From Ashinkailepas kermadecensis (lineage: Eukaryota > Arthropoda > Thecostraca > Neolepadidae), in NCBI GenBank assembly GCA_034440615.1, contig JAOTOM010004680.1, positions 98,501 to 162,500 of the forward strand: 64,000 bases of DNA. Reading direction: 5' to 3'. The notes under the pieces were generated by a model. It had not been told where the DNA came from. It saw nothing but the letters and a program-made list of their open reading frames with translations, and ran no database searches. The position numbers and the translations under genes are program-made. Below, one piece after another: positions 24,315 to 36,968 of this stretch (its first letter is position 1; the number at the start of each line of letters is the position of its first letter).

Positions 24315-25230
24315 GCGGCGGTGGCGGTGGCGGTGGCGGTGGCGGTGGCGGTGGCGGTGGCGGTGGCGGTGGCGGTGGCGGTGGCGGTGGCGGTGGCGGT
24401 GGCGGTGGCGGTGGCGGTGGCGGTGGCGGTGGCGGTGGCGGTGGCGGTGGCGGTGGCGGTGGCGGTGGCGGTGGCGGTGGCGGTGGCGGTGGCGGTGGCG
24501 GTGGCGGTGGCGGTGGCGGTGGCGGTGGCGGTGGCGGTGGCGGTGGCGGTGGCGGTGGCGGTGGCGGTGGCGGTGGCGGTGGCGGTGGCGGTGGCGGTGG
24601 CGGTGGCGGTGGCGGTGGCGGTGGCGGTGGCGGTGGCGGTGGCGGTGGCGGTGGCGGTGGCGGTGGCGGTGGCGGTGGCGGTGGCGGTGGCGGTGGCGGT
24701 GCGGTGGCGGTGGCGGTGGCGGTGGCGGTGGCGGTGGCGGTGGCGGTGGCGGTGGCGGTGGCGGTGGCGGTGGCGGTGGCGGTGGCGGTGGCGGTGGCGG
24801 TGGCGGTGGCGGTGGCGGTGGCGGTGGCGGTGGCGGTGGCGGTGGCGGTGGCGGTGGCGGTGGCGGTGGCGGTGGCGGTGGCGGTGGCGGTGGCGGTGGC
24901 GGTGGCGGTGGCGGTGGCGGTGGCGGTGGCGGTGGCGGTGGCGGTGGCGGTGGCGGTGGCGGTGGCGGTGGCGGTGGCGGTGGCGGTGGCGGTGGCGGTG
25001 GCGGTGGCGGTGGCGGTGGCGGTGGCGGTGGCGGTGGCGGTGGCGGTGGCGGTGGCGGTGGCGGTGGCGGTGGCGGTGGCGGTGGCGGTGGCGGTGGCGG
25101 TGGCGGTGGCGGTGGCGGTGGCGGTGGCGGTGGCGGTGGCGGTGGCGGTGGCGGTGGCGGTGGCGGTGGCGGTGGCGGTGGCGGTGGCGGTGGCGGTGGC
25201 GGTGGCGGTGGCGGTGGCGGTGGCGGTGGC
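24315..25230. repeat. (GGTGGC)n hexanucleotide array, about 152 copies
   Basis: Perfect GGTGGC repeats run for about 916 bases with a single one-base deletion near 24700 (GGTGCGGT). One strand is G-rich with regularly spaced GG pairs. Neither strand has stop codons, so long frames of Val-Ala, Trp-Arg, Gly-Gly, Pro-Pro, His-Arg and Ala-Thr appear. None has flanking sequence that resembles a protein domain. The lack of substitutions indicates very recent expansion, active homogenisation, or an assembly that has collapsed or extended the array. Confidence 0.97.
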
Positions 25231-25436
25231 TGCTGCGACGGTGGCGGCCGCCCGCCCCTCACCCGCCGCCCGCCGCCGCCGCCGCCGCCTCCCGACCGCC
25301 CGCCAGTCGGCTCGCCCGCCCCGCCGCGACCTGAGGTGCGTCGGCATCGTGTGCCGTCGGAGACCGGGTGGGAGCCGAGCCGGCTCAGAACTGATCCCGG
25401 TCAGAGGCCCGCCTCCAGCTGGTGACCGGAGCGGGT

Positions 25437-25950
25437 CTGGCGGACACCCGACACTCCGTAGGTGCGTGGCTGCCGTAGTCTCGCGGACACCCGACACTCC
25501 GTGGGTGCGTGGCTGCCGTAGTCTGGCGGACACCCGACACTCGGTGGGTGCGTGGCGGCCGTAGTCTCGCGGGCACCCGACACTCGGTGGGTGCGTGGCT
25601 GCCGTAGTCTCGCGGACACCCGACACTCCGTGGGTGCGTGGCTGCCGTAGTCTCGCGGACACCCGACACTCGGTGGGTGCGTGGCGGCCGTAGTCTCGCG
25701 GACACCCGACACTCGGTGGGTGCGTGGCGGCCGTAGTCTCGCGGACACCCGACACTCGGTGGGTGCGTGGCGGCCGTAGTCTCGCGGACACCCGACACTC
25801 GGTGGGTGCGTGGCGGCCGTAGTCTCGCGGACACCCGACACTCGGTGGGTGCGTGGCGGCCGTAGTCTCGCGGACACCCGACACTCGGTGGGTGCGTGGC
25901 TGCCGTAGTCTCGCGGACACCCGACACTCCGTGGGTGTGTGGCTGCCGTA
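25437..25950. repeat. 43-bp minisatellite, about 12 copies
   Basis: Units of GTAGTCTCGCGGACACCCGA plus CACTCGGTGGGTGCGTGGC with few variants (TCCGTGGG against TCGGTGGG; GGCTGCC against GGCGGCC). CACCC and GGGTG form a 5-base inverted repeat within each unit. The minus-strand frames of 547, 221 and 158 codons are translations of this array and of the hexamer beside it. Confidence 0.95.
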
Positions 25951-27639
25951 TTCTCATTCGCTCACGATGCGTGCAGCTTAGTGGTCGGTCAGTCTTGAGA
26001 CACCATGGTCCCGGTAGCGCAGCACACACCAGACAGCCAGAGGAAATCATCGTGCAACATTGGAAGCCGCCACGGGAAGCACCGGTCTGCCATGACGTCC
26101 AGGATCTCTACGTGCAGGTACGGGAGAACAAACCTCAATGTGATGAATCCGGAGTTCTTGCCATTCAGAATTATAAATACGTTGCTCGGAAGTTGTTATG
26201 CTTGAAACTCTCTGAAAATAACCAAGCGAGATTATGTGATTATGTTGTATTTTTGTGTCGCGTATCGGCATTTATATATTTCAAAATGCACGCAGTGCTT
26301 TAGAAGCATTGACAAACCGAAGCCTAATAGTGAGTCGTGTCAACAGAGGACGAGCAGCATCCACGCTGCGTCGATTTGTCGGCATTTGATTTGGCTTAGG
26401 TTCTCTTAGCGATGCTCGTAAAGTGGAAGAACACGGAATATTTAGCTGATTTGCAATAATGCGCTCTAAGTGATGCAATGTTTGAATTTGATTTCAACAT
26501 CGAGTTTATACGTGTATTAGAACTGTCCCATTCTAGGCTTGCGAATGCGTAATTTAATAACGTTGAAAAGAATGTCATCAGATATATGCGTAACATATAT
26601 CCCATTTGCATTCTTTGCTAAGGCTGGAGTTTTGCCCACCAAGAAAGTCAGAGTAGCATAGTAAGGACGGAGTAGCACTACTTGTGCTTTGGGCACACAC
26701 TCTTGTTTTAGTATTATATATTGAACGCTACACACGTTTTCCTATTTCTATTGCTAGAAATATCCAATTGGGTGTGATGCCTTTCATCGCAAGATACGGA
26801 GTGCACCGAATGACCGTCGAGCCAGAGAAGTAGCGATAAGGGACGATATATGTGACACGTCACAATGCCAGGACCGCATGCATCTTATATTTCGGTTATG
26901 AATCATGCAGATGGGGCGCTGGTGTTTGACAACGTTCGCACACCAATCAGTGTGTGTGCCACGGTCTGGGCTGGACACGGGCCGAGTCCGGACTGTCCTA
27001 GTGTACCTAAGTCAAGCACTGCTTATTACCAGCACAAGAATGCTACATGGTGTTACACAAAAATGAACTGCAATCTCAGCGCTTCGTGACGTAGCAATAG
27101 GAGGTGCATCTGAAATTCAAAGGAAGATTTGAGCTGTGCAGAATATCGTGAAGGAAGTGGGGTCCTGTCCAAGGGCCTGCTGTGTGTAGATGCCTTTTCA
27201 GCTTGAAGTTAGTTGGTTGAATTCGGTCCATGAACCGCTTGACCTAGGCCCCGAAAAAAAACGGCTGTTAACTACCAGCCGGCACCGGGGTTGGTCTTTG
27301 TAAATGCATCTTGTAATGAAGCCTAATGCAGATCTGCACGACCCGAGAGTAGTCTGTGTTGCGGACGCCGTCTTCAAACCGCTGTTTGTGAACTGTGTGT
27401 GTGGGTGGGCGGCGCCCTGCAGCATTTGGTAGAATGGCCGGGGGCATAAAGAGAGTGGGATATGGTGAGGGGAACAATTATTAAGGAGGTAGATAATGTT
27501 AAGAACAGTAGGAAAGGAACAAAATAATCGCAATGCCATGGAGGTCCGAGATTAAAAAAATGATGGGATAAAATAAGCAAATTGTTAAGGTACCATAAAG
27601 CGAATGTGAACATTACAGAGGTTGAAGGATGGAGCTCAC
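25951..27639. other. Spacer, nothing recognised
   Basis: A good Kozak-like CACCATGG occurs at about 26002, and a donor-like CAGGTACGG near 26115. The two frames involved (66 and 135 codons) disagree and neither resembles a known protein. Confidence 0.4.
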
Positions 27640-27950
27640 GAATTCAATACACAAGTGAACCCTTTAATTAAAAAAAACATTTTGCGGCCTAAACAAAAGC
27701 ACTCTAATTCAAGAGTGGCAAGGGAATCATCTAATTAAAAGGAGCATGTTAGGGCCTAAGCAAGAGCAATCGAATTAAATAGTGACAAAGGTATCTCCTA
27801 GTTCAAGGAAGTATTTTGGGGCCTAAACAAGAACACTAATTTCACAGTGACAAAGCAATCCTCTAATTGAAAATAGCATGTTAGAGCCCAAGCAAGAACA
27901 TTCTAATTCAAGAATGACAAAGGAGCCCTCCAATTCAAGAGAGCAGTGGC
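27640..27950. repeat. Degenerate 65-bp tandem repeat, about five copies
   Basis: Repeated motifs are CTCTAATTCAAGAGTG, CAAAGGAATC, AGGAGCATGTTAGGGCC and TAAGCAAGAGCA, in constant order about every 63-66 bases. Divergence between copies is high, so the array is old. Confidence 0.8.
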
Positions 27951-29639
27951 GTTAGGAAATGAAGGAGCATCAGAGCAGTAGTCTGTCAGTAACAGCGAAA
28001 ACAAAGCCAGGCACGGAGCCCCAGCCGTGGCTGGGGTTCCGTGTTGCGTGTCATTTACCGTTTCACTATATCACGTATTTCACGGACCACACGCTGCTTC
28101 ACTTCTCATTCCAACACTCGCTCGAAGAACCCATTTCTCTATTGGAGAGGACGGGACGTCAGAGGCACAGCACACTGGACGAAGGCGACAGATAAAATAA
28201 GTGAGCGGATGTGTATGTGTATATATGTGTGTGTTGTGTTTGGCCAGCCTGGGTGTTGGCGCGCGGCTTATACATAAAAATATGCGCTTGCTATGATAAG
28301 AAGGAGAAAGGGTCGACAGCACACGTGCTGCACCCGGGCCGCAGCCGGTGCTAAGCAAATACACAGTACAGATATGGGCGGCGCGACCGGGCCTTCACGC
28401 CGGCTGGGCGAGCGCGTCGTCGCTGGACGTGCGGCGTCCAGCCCGATGTCGCAGCTGCCCGCGAGCTGCAGGTCACAGCACGATATGCAGTGTCTGTCGG
28501 CAACAGTCCGAGTTCGCCAATTATAGCATTGTGATAAATCCGACTGTTCGATACTTCACCGTGATGTATTAGCCGGTCCTAGGCATCCAAATGGGATCAA
28601 GAGCCAAATCGTTCAAGAGAGAGAGTGGACAAAGAAAGCGATTTCCGACCCAATTTGCAAGCGATTGTTTTCATTGCAGCTCATTTGCACGACCCGTCGT
28701 CGAAATGTCTCCCGATTTACATATTCACCCTCCCTCACTCTTTTCAAACGTTATTTCTGCACGTAAGTATGGCGTCGGCATCGGCTTCTCCTTGTATGTA
28801 TTGTTAACTGAGTGATTGCTTGACTGACTGACTGCCAAACTGACTGATTAAAAGATAACTATATGGCAAACTGACTGACCTCACATGGTTAGTGTCAGAA
28901 CAGGTGGGTGATCCTTCTCACACATGGGTGGCCCGTCGACGCTGCCACGAGCGCTCTGCTCCTCCAGTGTATTGCCAATAGGCAGCTAGTTTACAATAGA
29001 AAGATCGTTTCCATACGTTTCTTGCGCTACTGTTTACACTGGATACAGGCATGCGACAGCCACGCGGGAAGCCCGTGCTCCTCCAAGCAAACATTTACCT
29101 GTTCCATGAGATAACGAATGGAGCGAATGCGGGGTTGTTGTTTGCAGCAATGCCTTCCATTGTTTAGTACGCATCACTTAGGAAAATGATAAACCTATTT
29201 GACGTTCCACTTCATTGACATTGACATTGACATTTGGTATTGTTTAACTTCACCCACAAACTCACCATTTCTGGCCACCTGATCTGGACTGAAGCATTTC
29301 GTGCCCACAAGCTTGTTTGACAGTTGCCATACTTTACACCCAAAGTACTTGTTTGATAGGTGCCATACTTTACACCCAAAGTACTTTCGCTACAACTTAG
29401 CTAGCATGCTGAGTTGATTTCGGTTGATATTGCCATTTATTTGCTCGATATCCTATTGTGATATTAGTGGCTCGATATCCTATTGGGCTAGTCGTACATA
29501 ATATAACCTTAATTGCAATCCTGCCATTATGTGAGCGAAATCAAGCACACTTCGTACGTGCATAATTACCGTCAGCGTACGGCTCGTCTCTATTCCATAC
29601 ATATCTACCAGCGCCGGACAACATTGAGGAGGCATGAGG
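27951..29639. other. Spacer, nothing recognised
   Basis: It includes a two-copy 37-bp duplication at about 29316-29390 (core GCCATACTTTACACCCAAAG) and a short GCTCGATATCCTATTG duplication near 29440-29485. A CpG-rich patch lies at 28310-28450. No gene is supported. Confidence 0.45.
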
Positions 29640-30440
29640 CTGCACACGACATGGCACCGGGTTGTAGGCACTCAGTGTGGGATCACAGCTGACAGAAAAC
29701 CTGTGGACACCGCAGCATGAGGCTCCACACGACATGGCACCGGTTTAGCACTCCTAAAACCTGTGGACACACCCACGACATGGCACCGGGTTGTAGGCAC
29801 TCAGTGTGGGATCACAGCTGACAGAAAACCTGTGGACACCGCAGCATGAGGCTCCACACGACATGGCACCGGGTTGTAGGCACTCAGTGTGGGATCACAG
29901 CTGACAGAAAACCTGTGGACACCGCAGCATGAGGCTCCACACGACATGGCACTGACAAAAACCTGGCACAAGGCCAAAAGACTAAACCTGTACACGCAAA
30001 GCCATGGCACCGGGTTGTAGGCACTCAGTGTGGGATCACAGCTGACAGAAAACCTGTGGACACCGCAGCATGAGGCTCCACACGACATGGCACCGGGTTG
30101 TAGGCACTCAGTGTGGGATCACAGCTGACAGAAAACCTGTGGACACCGCAACATGAGGGGACCAAACCTGTGGACACCAAGGCTCCACACGACATGGCAC
30201 CGGGTTGTAGGCATCAGTGTGGGATCACAGCTGACAGAAAACCTGTGGACGAACACTCATGGACCGGTGCCGTGTATCCGCGACAAACCTGTGACACCGC
30301 AACATGGGCTCCCATGGCACCGGGTTGTAGGCACTCGGTGATCACGAAACAACATGAGGCTCACACAATTTGGCACCTGGGTTGTAGGCACACGGTGTGT
30401 GATCACAGCTGACCTGTGGACCTGACCTGAGAACCTGTGG
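29640..30440. repeat. 83-bp minisatellite, partly scrambled
   Basis: Units run GGCACCGGGTTGTAGGCACT, GTGGGATCACAGCTGACAG, AAAACCTGTGGACACCGCA and CATGAGGCTCCACACGACAT. Full units alternate with truncated or internally deleted ones. Near 29943-30003 and 30130-30440 the pieces are reordered, as expected from unequal exchange plus end-joining. All open frames here are repeat translations. Confidence 0.93.
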
Positions 30441-32499
30441 ACATCGCAATTAGCCGCTCTTGCCAGCCCGTGAACACATGGCCGAACTGTGGCCAATGTC
30501 GGGGCAATGTTAATTCGATTGTCATGGTCACCTGGAGTCCTGGAGTCATGGCATGGTCACTCATCTATGCAATCCATAAAAGAAACACATGTAGCATGAT
30601 GGGTACTTGTGGGTTGCGGTTTAACTACTATTTCTGATGAGAACTCTGAATGAAACATCTTGCTTCATCAACCCGTCAGCAGTTTCACTCTCACCAAAGA
30701 TCCATATTCTCTCCACACGCATTCGAAAACAGCCAATTCCCATCCATTACTCTATCTACTTGGCTGTGAATGAAAGATACCACCTTCGGTCACGGACGAC
30801 ACAATGGTGGATTTCGAGATTGTTCCCCATGCAGCTGCGGGCAGTGTACAGAGTACTTCAGTGCGCCGTTTGGCTGGTATGGCCCACTTGCCAGTCCATC
30901 TCGCGCCGTGTCTCGTGCCCGGCTCTTCGTTGCAGGGGATCCATCTCCATCGCACGTGATGCTGCAGCGCAACGTGCAGTACTTCGGCGCGCATAAATCG
31001 TGATGCTACCCGATAACGATGCCACTCTACACGGGCAATCAGCACCGATAAAGGCATACACGTTGAGCGAGATGTAGTTCGCGTGAGTAACTGTGTGGTA
31101 GACGTTAGGCGAATGGCCGCCTGGAGTTGGTGAAGAGACAGTTATTGGCGATGCTGGTCGGTACCTCAACGGCGCAGGGTGAGATGTCGCCACGACTGGG
31201 AGAGTGTCTGCTGGCGTTCCGACGGCCGGTCGTGGTGGCAGCCACTTACAGTGCTTCACCGTGCTGGTTACTGCGCCCGTGAGCACCTAGATGGAGCCAA
31301 ACAATTCAGTCCTCATATCTGGGGTGTTAATTTTTGTGTTAATCTTTGAAAGAGGGGCAAGTATTGGATTGGGCCTGGAGGCATTATCATTCAGGGAATT
31401 ATCATTCATATCATTCATCATATCCTTCCCATAATGTTCCATATTACATTTTCATAACATAGGTGGGGACGTGGGACGAGACAACAATGACAGGTGGGGT
31501 TGAGCCCCGCAAAGAGTCTCCAGCAGCCTGTCTTACAGACAACATTCCCTCCGATTTAGTGTTAAGCTGCTTCACTGCTTTTGCTTCATTCTGTATGTGT
31601 GTTTATCATTTGTCTGTTTCAGATGGTATTCTTGAGTTGGTGGAGCTTTGTTTGAGACTGTTTGCGCCAGGTTCACCATTCACTGTTCGGACCTGAGGCC
31701 CAATGGGATGAGAACCTGGACCCTGAGGCTCAATGGAATGGCAGTAGCGGGAGCATTTGGTGGATGCCTTGCCTTCGCCCTTGGGATTCCGCATCGGGCT
31801 GGGTTTATAGCTTGAGCCGGGAGCGATTGTTAGCAGGTACGTGAGTCTCAGAGCACATTGCCACAGTGGAGACAGGAGGACAGTGACATGCGGTGTCGGG
31901 ACGCAAAGACAGATTATGGCGGTTTTCTGGCCTTGCTGACATTCAGAGGCTATCTGGTACGCAGGACATGGATGACGATGACTGGTGGCACGCACCAGGG
32001 CCATGCCAGGGCTTGAGAGTATTCAGGATGCTATCTCAAGGTATGGTCCATGGTGTGGACAGGAGAATTGTGAAAGTGAGTCCACGCTGACGGGCCTCGC
32101 TGATTTTCACAAGCTGATAATGACATGTCACGTTAATGATGCCTTAATCGTTTGGTGTGGAAACACACTGGAGCTCCGCGTAAGAGTTGATTGAACAAGG
32201 ATTCATGCATCTGAATCCCACGGTCGGCTGAGGTGGTCATTCCTGGGTAATAAAATGAATGACTTCAAACATTGTATGTTGCATTAAATAATTTAATTGC
32301 ATCAAAGGTTCACCACGGACATGGCTCCAGTGGTAATATTTGTCATAAGACCATATGCGTGCCATACCACATATAAGATCCTCATCAATGCTTGGCGAAG
32401 GGTTCTACATGATCGAAGACCGTATTAAATATATTCAGAAATGACCTTTGAGGGTCAACGCCATCCTTTCGCTACCACAATCCGTTCAAAAATTGCCAG
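30441..32499. other. Spacer, nothing recognised
   Basis: About 2 kb. A two-copy CTGAGGC(C/T)CAATGG(G/A)ATG duplication lies near 31695-31740. Plus- and minus-strand frames of 100-142 codons near 30750-31290 overlap one another and match nothing I know. Confidence 0.45.
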
Positions 32500-32760
32500 C
32501 TTTCTTCCGTATCGTCAGCAATTTTTAGTGTTCATCACACACTCACTGGTACTTGACCTTGACCTGATCGATGATCATGACCTTTGTACATGTCACGGTG
32601 CTATGCCAAGTCTTCAGTTTGCGTATCATGGATATTGAAGCACGAAATCGCACTTACTTTTTTTGCCAGGGTCTGGCAACTACGGTGACAACCGTGTGGC
32701 TGTCCGCACCACAGACATCGACCAATTTGACCCGACTTGGAAGATCATCCAAAATCGGTA
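32500..32760 (+). repeat. Diverged dispersed repeat, copy 1
   Basis: It shares with 48450-48700, in the same order and at the same spacing, TATCGTC, TTGACCTTGAC, TTGAAGCACGAAAT, an ACTACGG(T/C)GA core and CCGACTTGGA. Overall similarity by eye is moderate, so these are two old copies of one interspersed element of unknown class. Confidence 0.6.
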
Positions 32761-33712
32761 GACGTAAGAGTGTTAGGTAACACTGAAGCTTCCTGGATGG
32801 AGGTACGCCACGTCCTTTACTGCATCTCTGTGCCCAGCCTTCACAAGTTAGCGCGAGGGGGATGTGCCGGATTGACCGCGGCACCATAGGACGAGGGTAA
32901 GAAATTGTGCCGTGCTGCAAGGACGAAAAGTCCGCAACTTAACACATTATTACATACTTTTAGAACACTTCAGATTATAGCACCATAGCAAGCATTTAGG
33001 TACTGTTTAGATTCAGGCGGTGGTTTTAATGTACTTTCGATAAAGGAGAACTAACAAGAAACGCAGTCGCAGGTAACCGTGTCCCCACATTATGCCTTGG
33101 GAGTATAATGAAACGCTACATTTCATATACTCGACATTTGAACTTATTCTTGCAGTTTCTGAAGAATAAATATACTCCACCATGTGATGACTCTCTCAAA
33201 TACACCCACATGAACTTTCATTTAGCGGCTATAGTTTGCTACCAAATGTATAGTGAGGGGATGTTTGCTTAATCTCTTCACCCCGGTATATTTTAATACT
33301 ATCTTAGCACACCAAGAGATGTTGGATCGTCCAAGAAACAGAAGTTTCTAAAGTTCAACCTCGTCTCTGTAGTGATTTTATGATATCCTATTATATCTTA
33401 TTTTGAATCAAAGCTGAAACAATTAGATTAGCGAGAGTTAAAACAGATTTTATCTCGCTTCGTCGTTTGGAAATACGTCATTTTATCCAATTACTTCAGC
33501 ACATTGTGATACAATTTTCAGCGCAATTAAGTTCACCTAGACCAGTACCGGAAGCTAGGTAATTTGCAACTGAAACTCCTGAGCTACCATGCCAGGTTCC
33601 TCCTAAGCAATGATCACTTCACCTCGGGCAATGTGCCTTAAATGCAATAATCTGAACATGCAACTAATAATAATCCGGCTACCCCATTGGCTGCCCCAGA
33701 TGTGAAATTCAG
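32761..33712. other. Spacer, nothing recognised
   Basis: AT-rich unique sequence with no long open frame. Confidence 0.5.
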
Positions 33713-33896
<184 letters not shown>

Positions 33897-34959
33897 TAAT
33901 AATAATAATGTAATACGAAGAAGATAAAGCATGGATGGATAAAAAAGTGTGAAGCAATGCTTTCGCCAGCAGAGCAAACATGCTACTATCTCAGCATCCA
34001 CAATTGTTGAGTCACAGTTCAACAAAAGTAACTGGATTTGGGTTTCCACCGTACTGAAAATGATTTACCGGGTCGAATATATGCCTCCTCTAAGGACAGG
34101 GGGGGGGCAGGCTGGGTCAGACCAGACGTGCCTCTCTTGGTTGTGACGAGCTCTGCTCCAAATTCCAGTCACGTGGTGCAAACAATCAGTGAGTGGACTG
34201 ATTGAGCCCACTTAAGCTTCAGGCAGGCAGTGACTGTCGAACATTTTAATCATTCTTTTCGGTGTTCCCAAGCAGCTCACTGGAACATCTGAGGTATCCA
34301 TCAGCGGAGTACGCAAATATTGCGGTTGTTCTTTGTTTTATGCTACGCTTATTCTGCTTTGGATCATGAGTCCAAACATATATATCAAATGCAACATGGC
34401 GAGTAAATTGTTGGCCGCCGCTAGCCACCGAGAAAATCAGCATATCACACCCTCACATGGCTAGCTGACAACTGATAAGTGACGGTTGCATTTCGGGTTG
34501 TCGCGAAAAATACCAATACGTTTGTTGCATGCGCTGTTCGATAGCAATTCCAATAATTATGAAGTCCTCGGTTCGTAGGAATCGCTTGCAGACTGGAAAC
34601 GATAGCATAGAGGTCATCGATCCTATCCTAACCTATCTATCCTGATGAGCTGAACGCTTGGTAGTAAAGCAGCTCCAGTATGCTCACTTCGAAGCATGTA
34701 CATGCCTTCTCCGCTCAAAGTATCCGCTTCACCACCTCTCAAGCGGATATCCATGCAGAGCGTGTTCTTCATCGTATGAGATCATGCCGTGATACACAGA
34801 CATAACATTAAAGACGTGGTAAGTGGGCGCGAATGATCAACTCTGGTGGAATCGCCCTAAAGCCCAAATAACTAACTAACTAACTAACTAACGAACACGT
34901 GGTAAGCAGTGTGACTCACAAATACTGGTGTCGCAGGCAAGCCTGGCTGGCGTTCGGCG
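33897..34959. other. Spacer with a short (TAAC)n run
   Basis: (TAAC)n, about six copies, lies at 34868-34893. Otherwise nothing is recognised. Confidence 0.5.
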
Positions 34960-35560
34960 GGAACAGTTTTGCCCTGCCATGCTGTGTATGTTCCGGCCGC
35001 CAGTGTCCGAGCAGCGCAGAGCCTCGTGCTGCTGGCCGGCGCCGGGCTCTTCTCGTGGGTCGCGCGTGATCGCCGTGACCCAGTTGAAGTGACCACGGCG
35101 GCGACCGCTCCTACCGGCCGTCAGCCGGCCAGTGACAGAACATTAAACTGTCGGATCGACGCGCTCCCGTAGCGCGACGTGCAAGTCATCCGGCTGATGC
35201 CATCGGGCGGCGGCTGGGCGGCGCCGGCTCGGAATCCGGCCCGCTGCGGCCGACCGCCGTCCCGCCGATCTGTGTCTGACGCCGCCGGCCGTGGCCGCCG
35301 CTCGGACTCGTTGTGTGCGCGCCTGACGCGGGGCCGCCGCTCACTGCCGGGAAAATGACCAACTGACACCCTGGAGGACCTGTTCGCTCACTCTTAGCCG
35401 GCGACGTGAGCGGAGCCTGTGCTGGCCTGACGGCGCCACAGATCGCGCCAGGCCACCCGCTGGTCGGGCCCAGATGTCGGGCACGTGCCAACGCAGTTCC
35501 GTGAGGCCGCGAAACTAGGGCGGCAGGGTTATCAGGCGAGGAGCTGGACAAACTGCTCCG
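34960..35560. other. CpG-rich block
   Basis: Dense CpG and high GC over about 600 bases (for example GGCGGCGGCTGGGCGGCGCC at about 35209). It could be a CpG island or part of a GC-rich repeat. Neither strand gives a frame that I recognise, and no splice-bounded exon is evident. Confidence 0.4.
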
Positions 35561-36229
35561 GTTTGGCGCTTTGGGGAATTGGGGTGGAGAGGGAAGGCTA
35601 ACCCCAGTGAGGTGTCATCGATGGCTGGCCAGCGGCGGCCGGGTAGCTGACCGGGAGACGACTGGGGGCTTCAGTGACAGAGATAATTGAGACCTAGCTG
35701 GGTGGCAAGACCAATAACCTGGACAACGAATACTGTGAGCTGGGCTTAATATGAGCGGCAGCCGAGGTCAGACACGAGCCAGACGCAGCGACCTCTAGAA
35801 GGCCCACTGCGTGTCCTGGTCGTCACGTTCAGCCCAGCCAGTTTCGTCCACGCAGTCGCCACGCTCATCATCGACGCCCGTCGGCTGTTCCGTGAGTCTT
35901 TCCGGAGTCCGGCTGCCAATCACGCGCCGGCTGTTGGCCTGATGAGCTCCCGTGACGGGTTCGTCACGGCACGGAGGCGACACGAGCGCAGCCGGCCATA
36001 ACTCACCGAACGCGGCACTGTGCCCAGCTTTAGCACGCCGCCAATCCCAGGCAACGATAGCGGCAGCGGCCATCGCTCGGAAACCTTAATGAAACCCTGT
36101 GATGATTGATCTGGCCACAGCCACGCGTCGCCGCCACCAAGCTGTGGAAAACACACAGCGACTGGGCGGCGCACGCTCTGCAGCCCGGTCGACTGTCGTG
36201 GTGATAGTGACGTCACCAGTGGTGGAGTC
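35561..36229. other. Spacer, nothing recognised
   Basis: GC-moderate sequence with no supported gene. Confidence 0.45.
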
Positions 36230-36860
36230 ACTCCACCGCTCCACCGCAGTGGCCAACCACAGTAGTGAGGTGGTCAACTACTGGTCACTACAGCAGCGGG
36301 GACTGTCTCCTATTTGTTACTGCAGTGATGGGGGTTGTCATTTTCCGCAATGGTGGAAGTGGTCATCCATCGGCCACTACAGTAGTGAGTTTGTCACCTA
36401 CTATTGGTCACTACAATAGTGGGGATTGTCTCCTATTTGTTACTGCAGTGGTGAGGGTTGTCATCCATCGGTCACTACAGTAGTGAGGTGGTCACTACAG
36501 TAGTGGGGATTGTCTCCTATTTCTTACTGCAGTGGTAGAGGTTGTCTCCTATTTGTCACTACAGTAGTGGAAGGAAGAGGTCACCTGTCGGTCACTGTAG
36601 TAGTGAGGTGGTCACCTACTGGTCAATACAGTGGTGATTTGGTCACCTACTGATTAATACAGCAGTGGGAGGTAGTCACCCATCATTTGCCGTAATGGTG
36701 GAAGTGGTCACCCATCGGTCACAACAGTAGTGAGGTGGTCACCTACTGGTCAATACAGTGGTGATGGCTGTCTGCTATTCGCTGCTGCGGTGGTGGAGGG
36801 AGGTGGTCATCCATTAGCTATCACAGTGTTGGGGGTGCTGGCCTATCGGTCACTACAGCA
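36230..36860. repeat. Degenerate minisatellite built around CACTACAGTAGTG
   Basis: Irregular units of about 30-60 bases combine GTCACTACAGTAGTGAGGTG, GTCACCTACTGGTCA and TTGTCTCCTATTTGTTACTG. CACTAC-A-GTAGTG is a 6-base inverted repeat with a one-base centre and recurs many times. Copies are diverged compared with the very uniform 38-bp array that follows. Confidence 0.85.
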
Positions 36861-36968
36861 CCACTATCATGCCAAAGTCTTCCGCCGAAAACCCTCGTAT
36901 CCCCTTCCTGGCAGATTGGCCACGACCCGTGACGAAATGGATACCAAGCGCCTGAGACCAAACGTTAT

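Noticed and set aside
24222..25920. Frames of 286-547 codons (poly-Pro, Ala-Thr, His-Arg, Val-Ala, Trp-Arg)
   Set aside because: Direct translations of the GGTGGC hexamer and the adjoining 43-bp array. All frames are open and no domain or start context supports a protein.
26005..26205. 66-codon frame with a strong Kozak context (CACCATGG)
   Set aside because: A competing frame through the same bases is longer, composition is not protein-like, and no splice structure is consistent.
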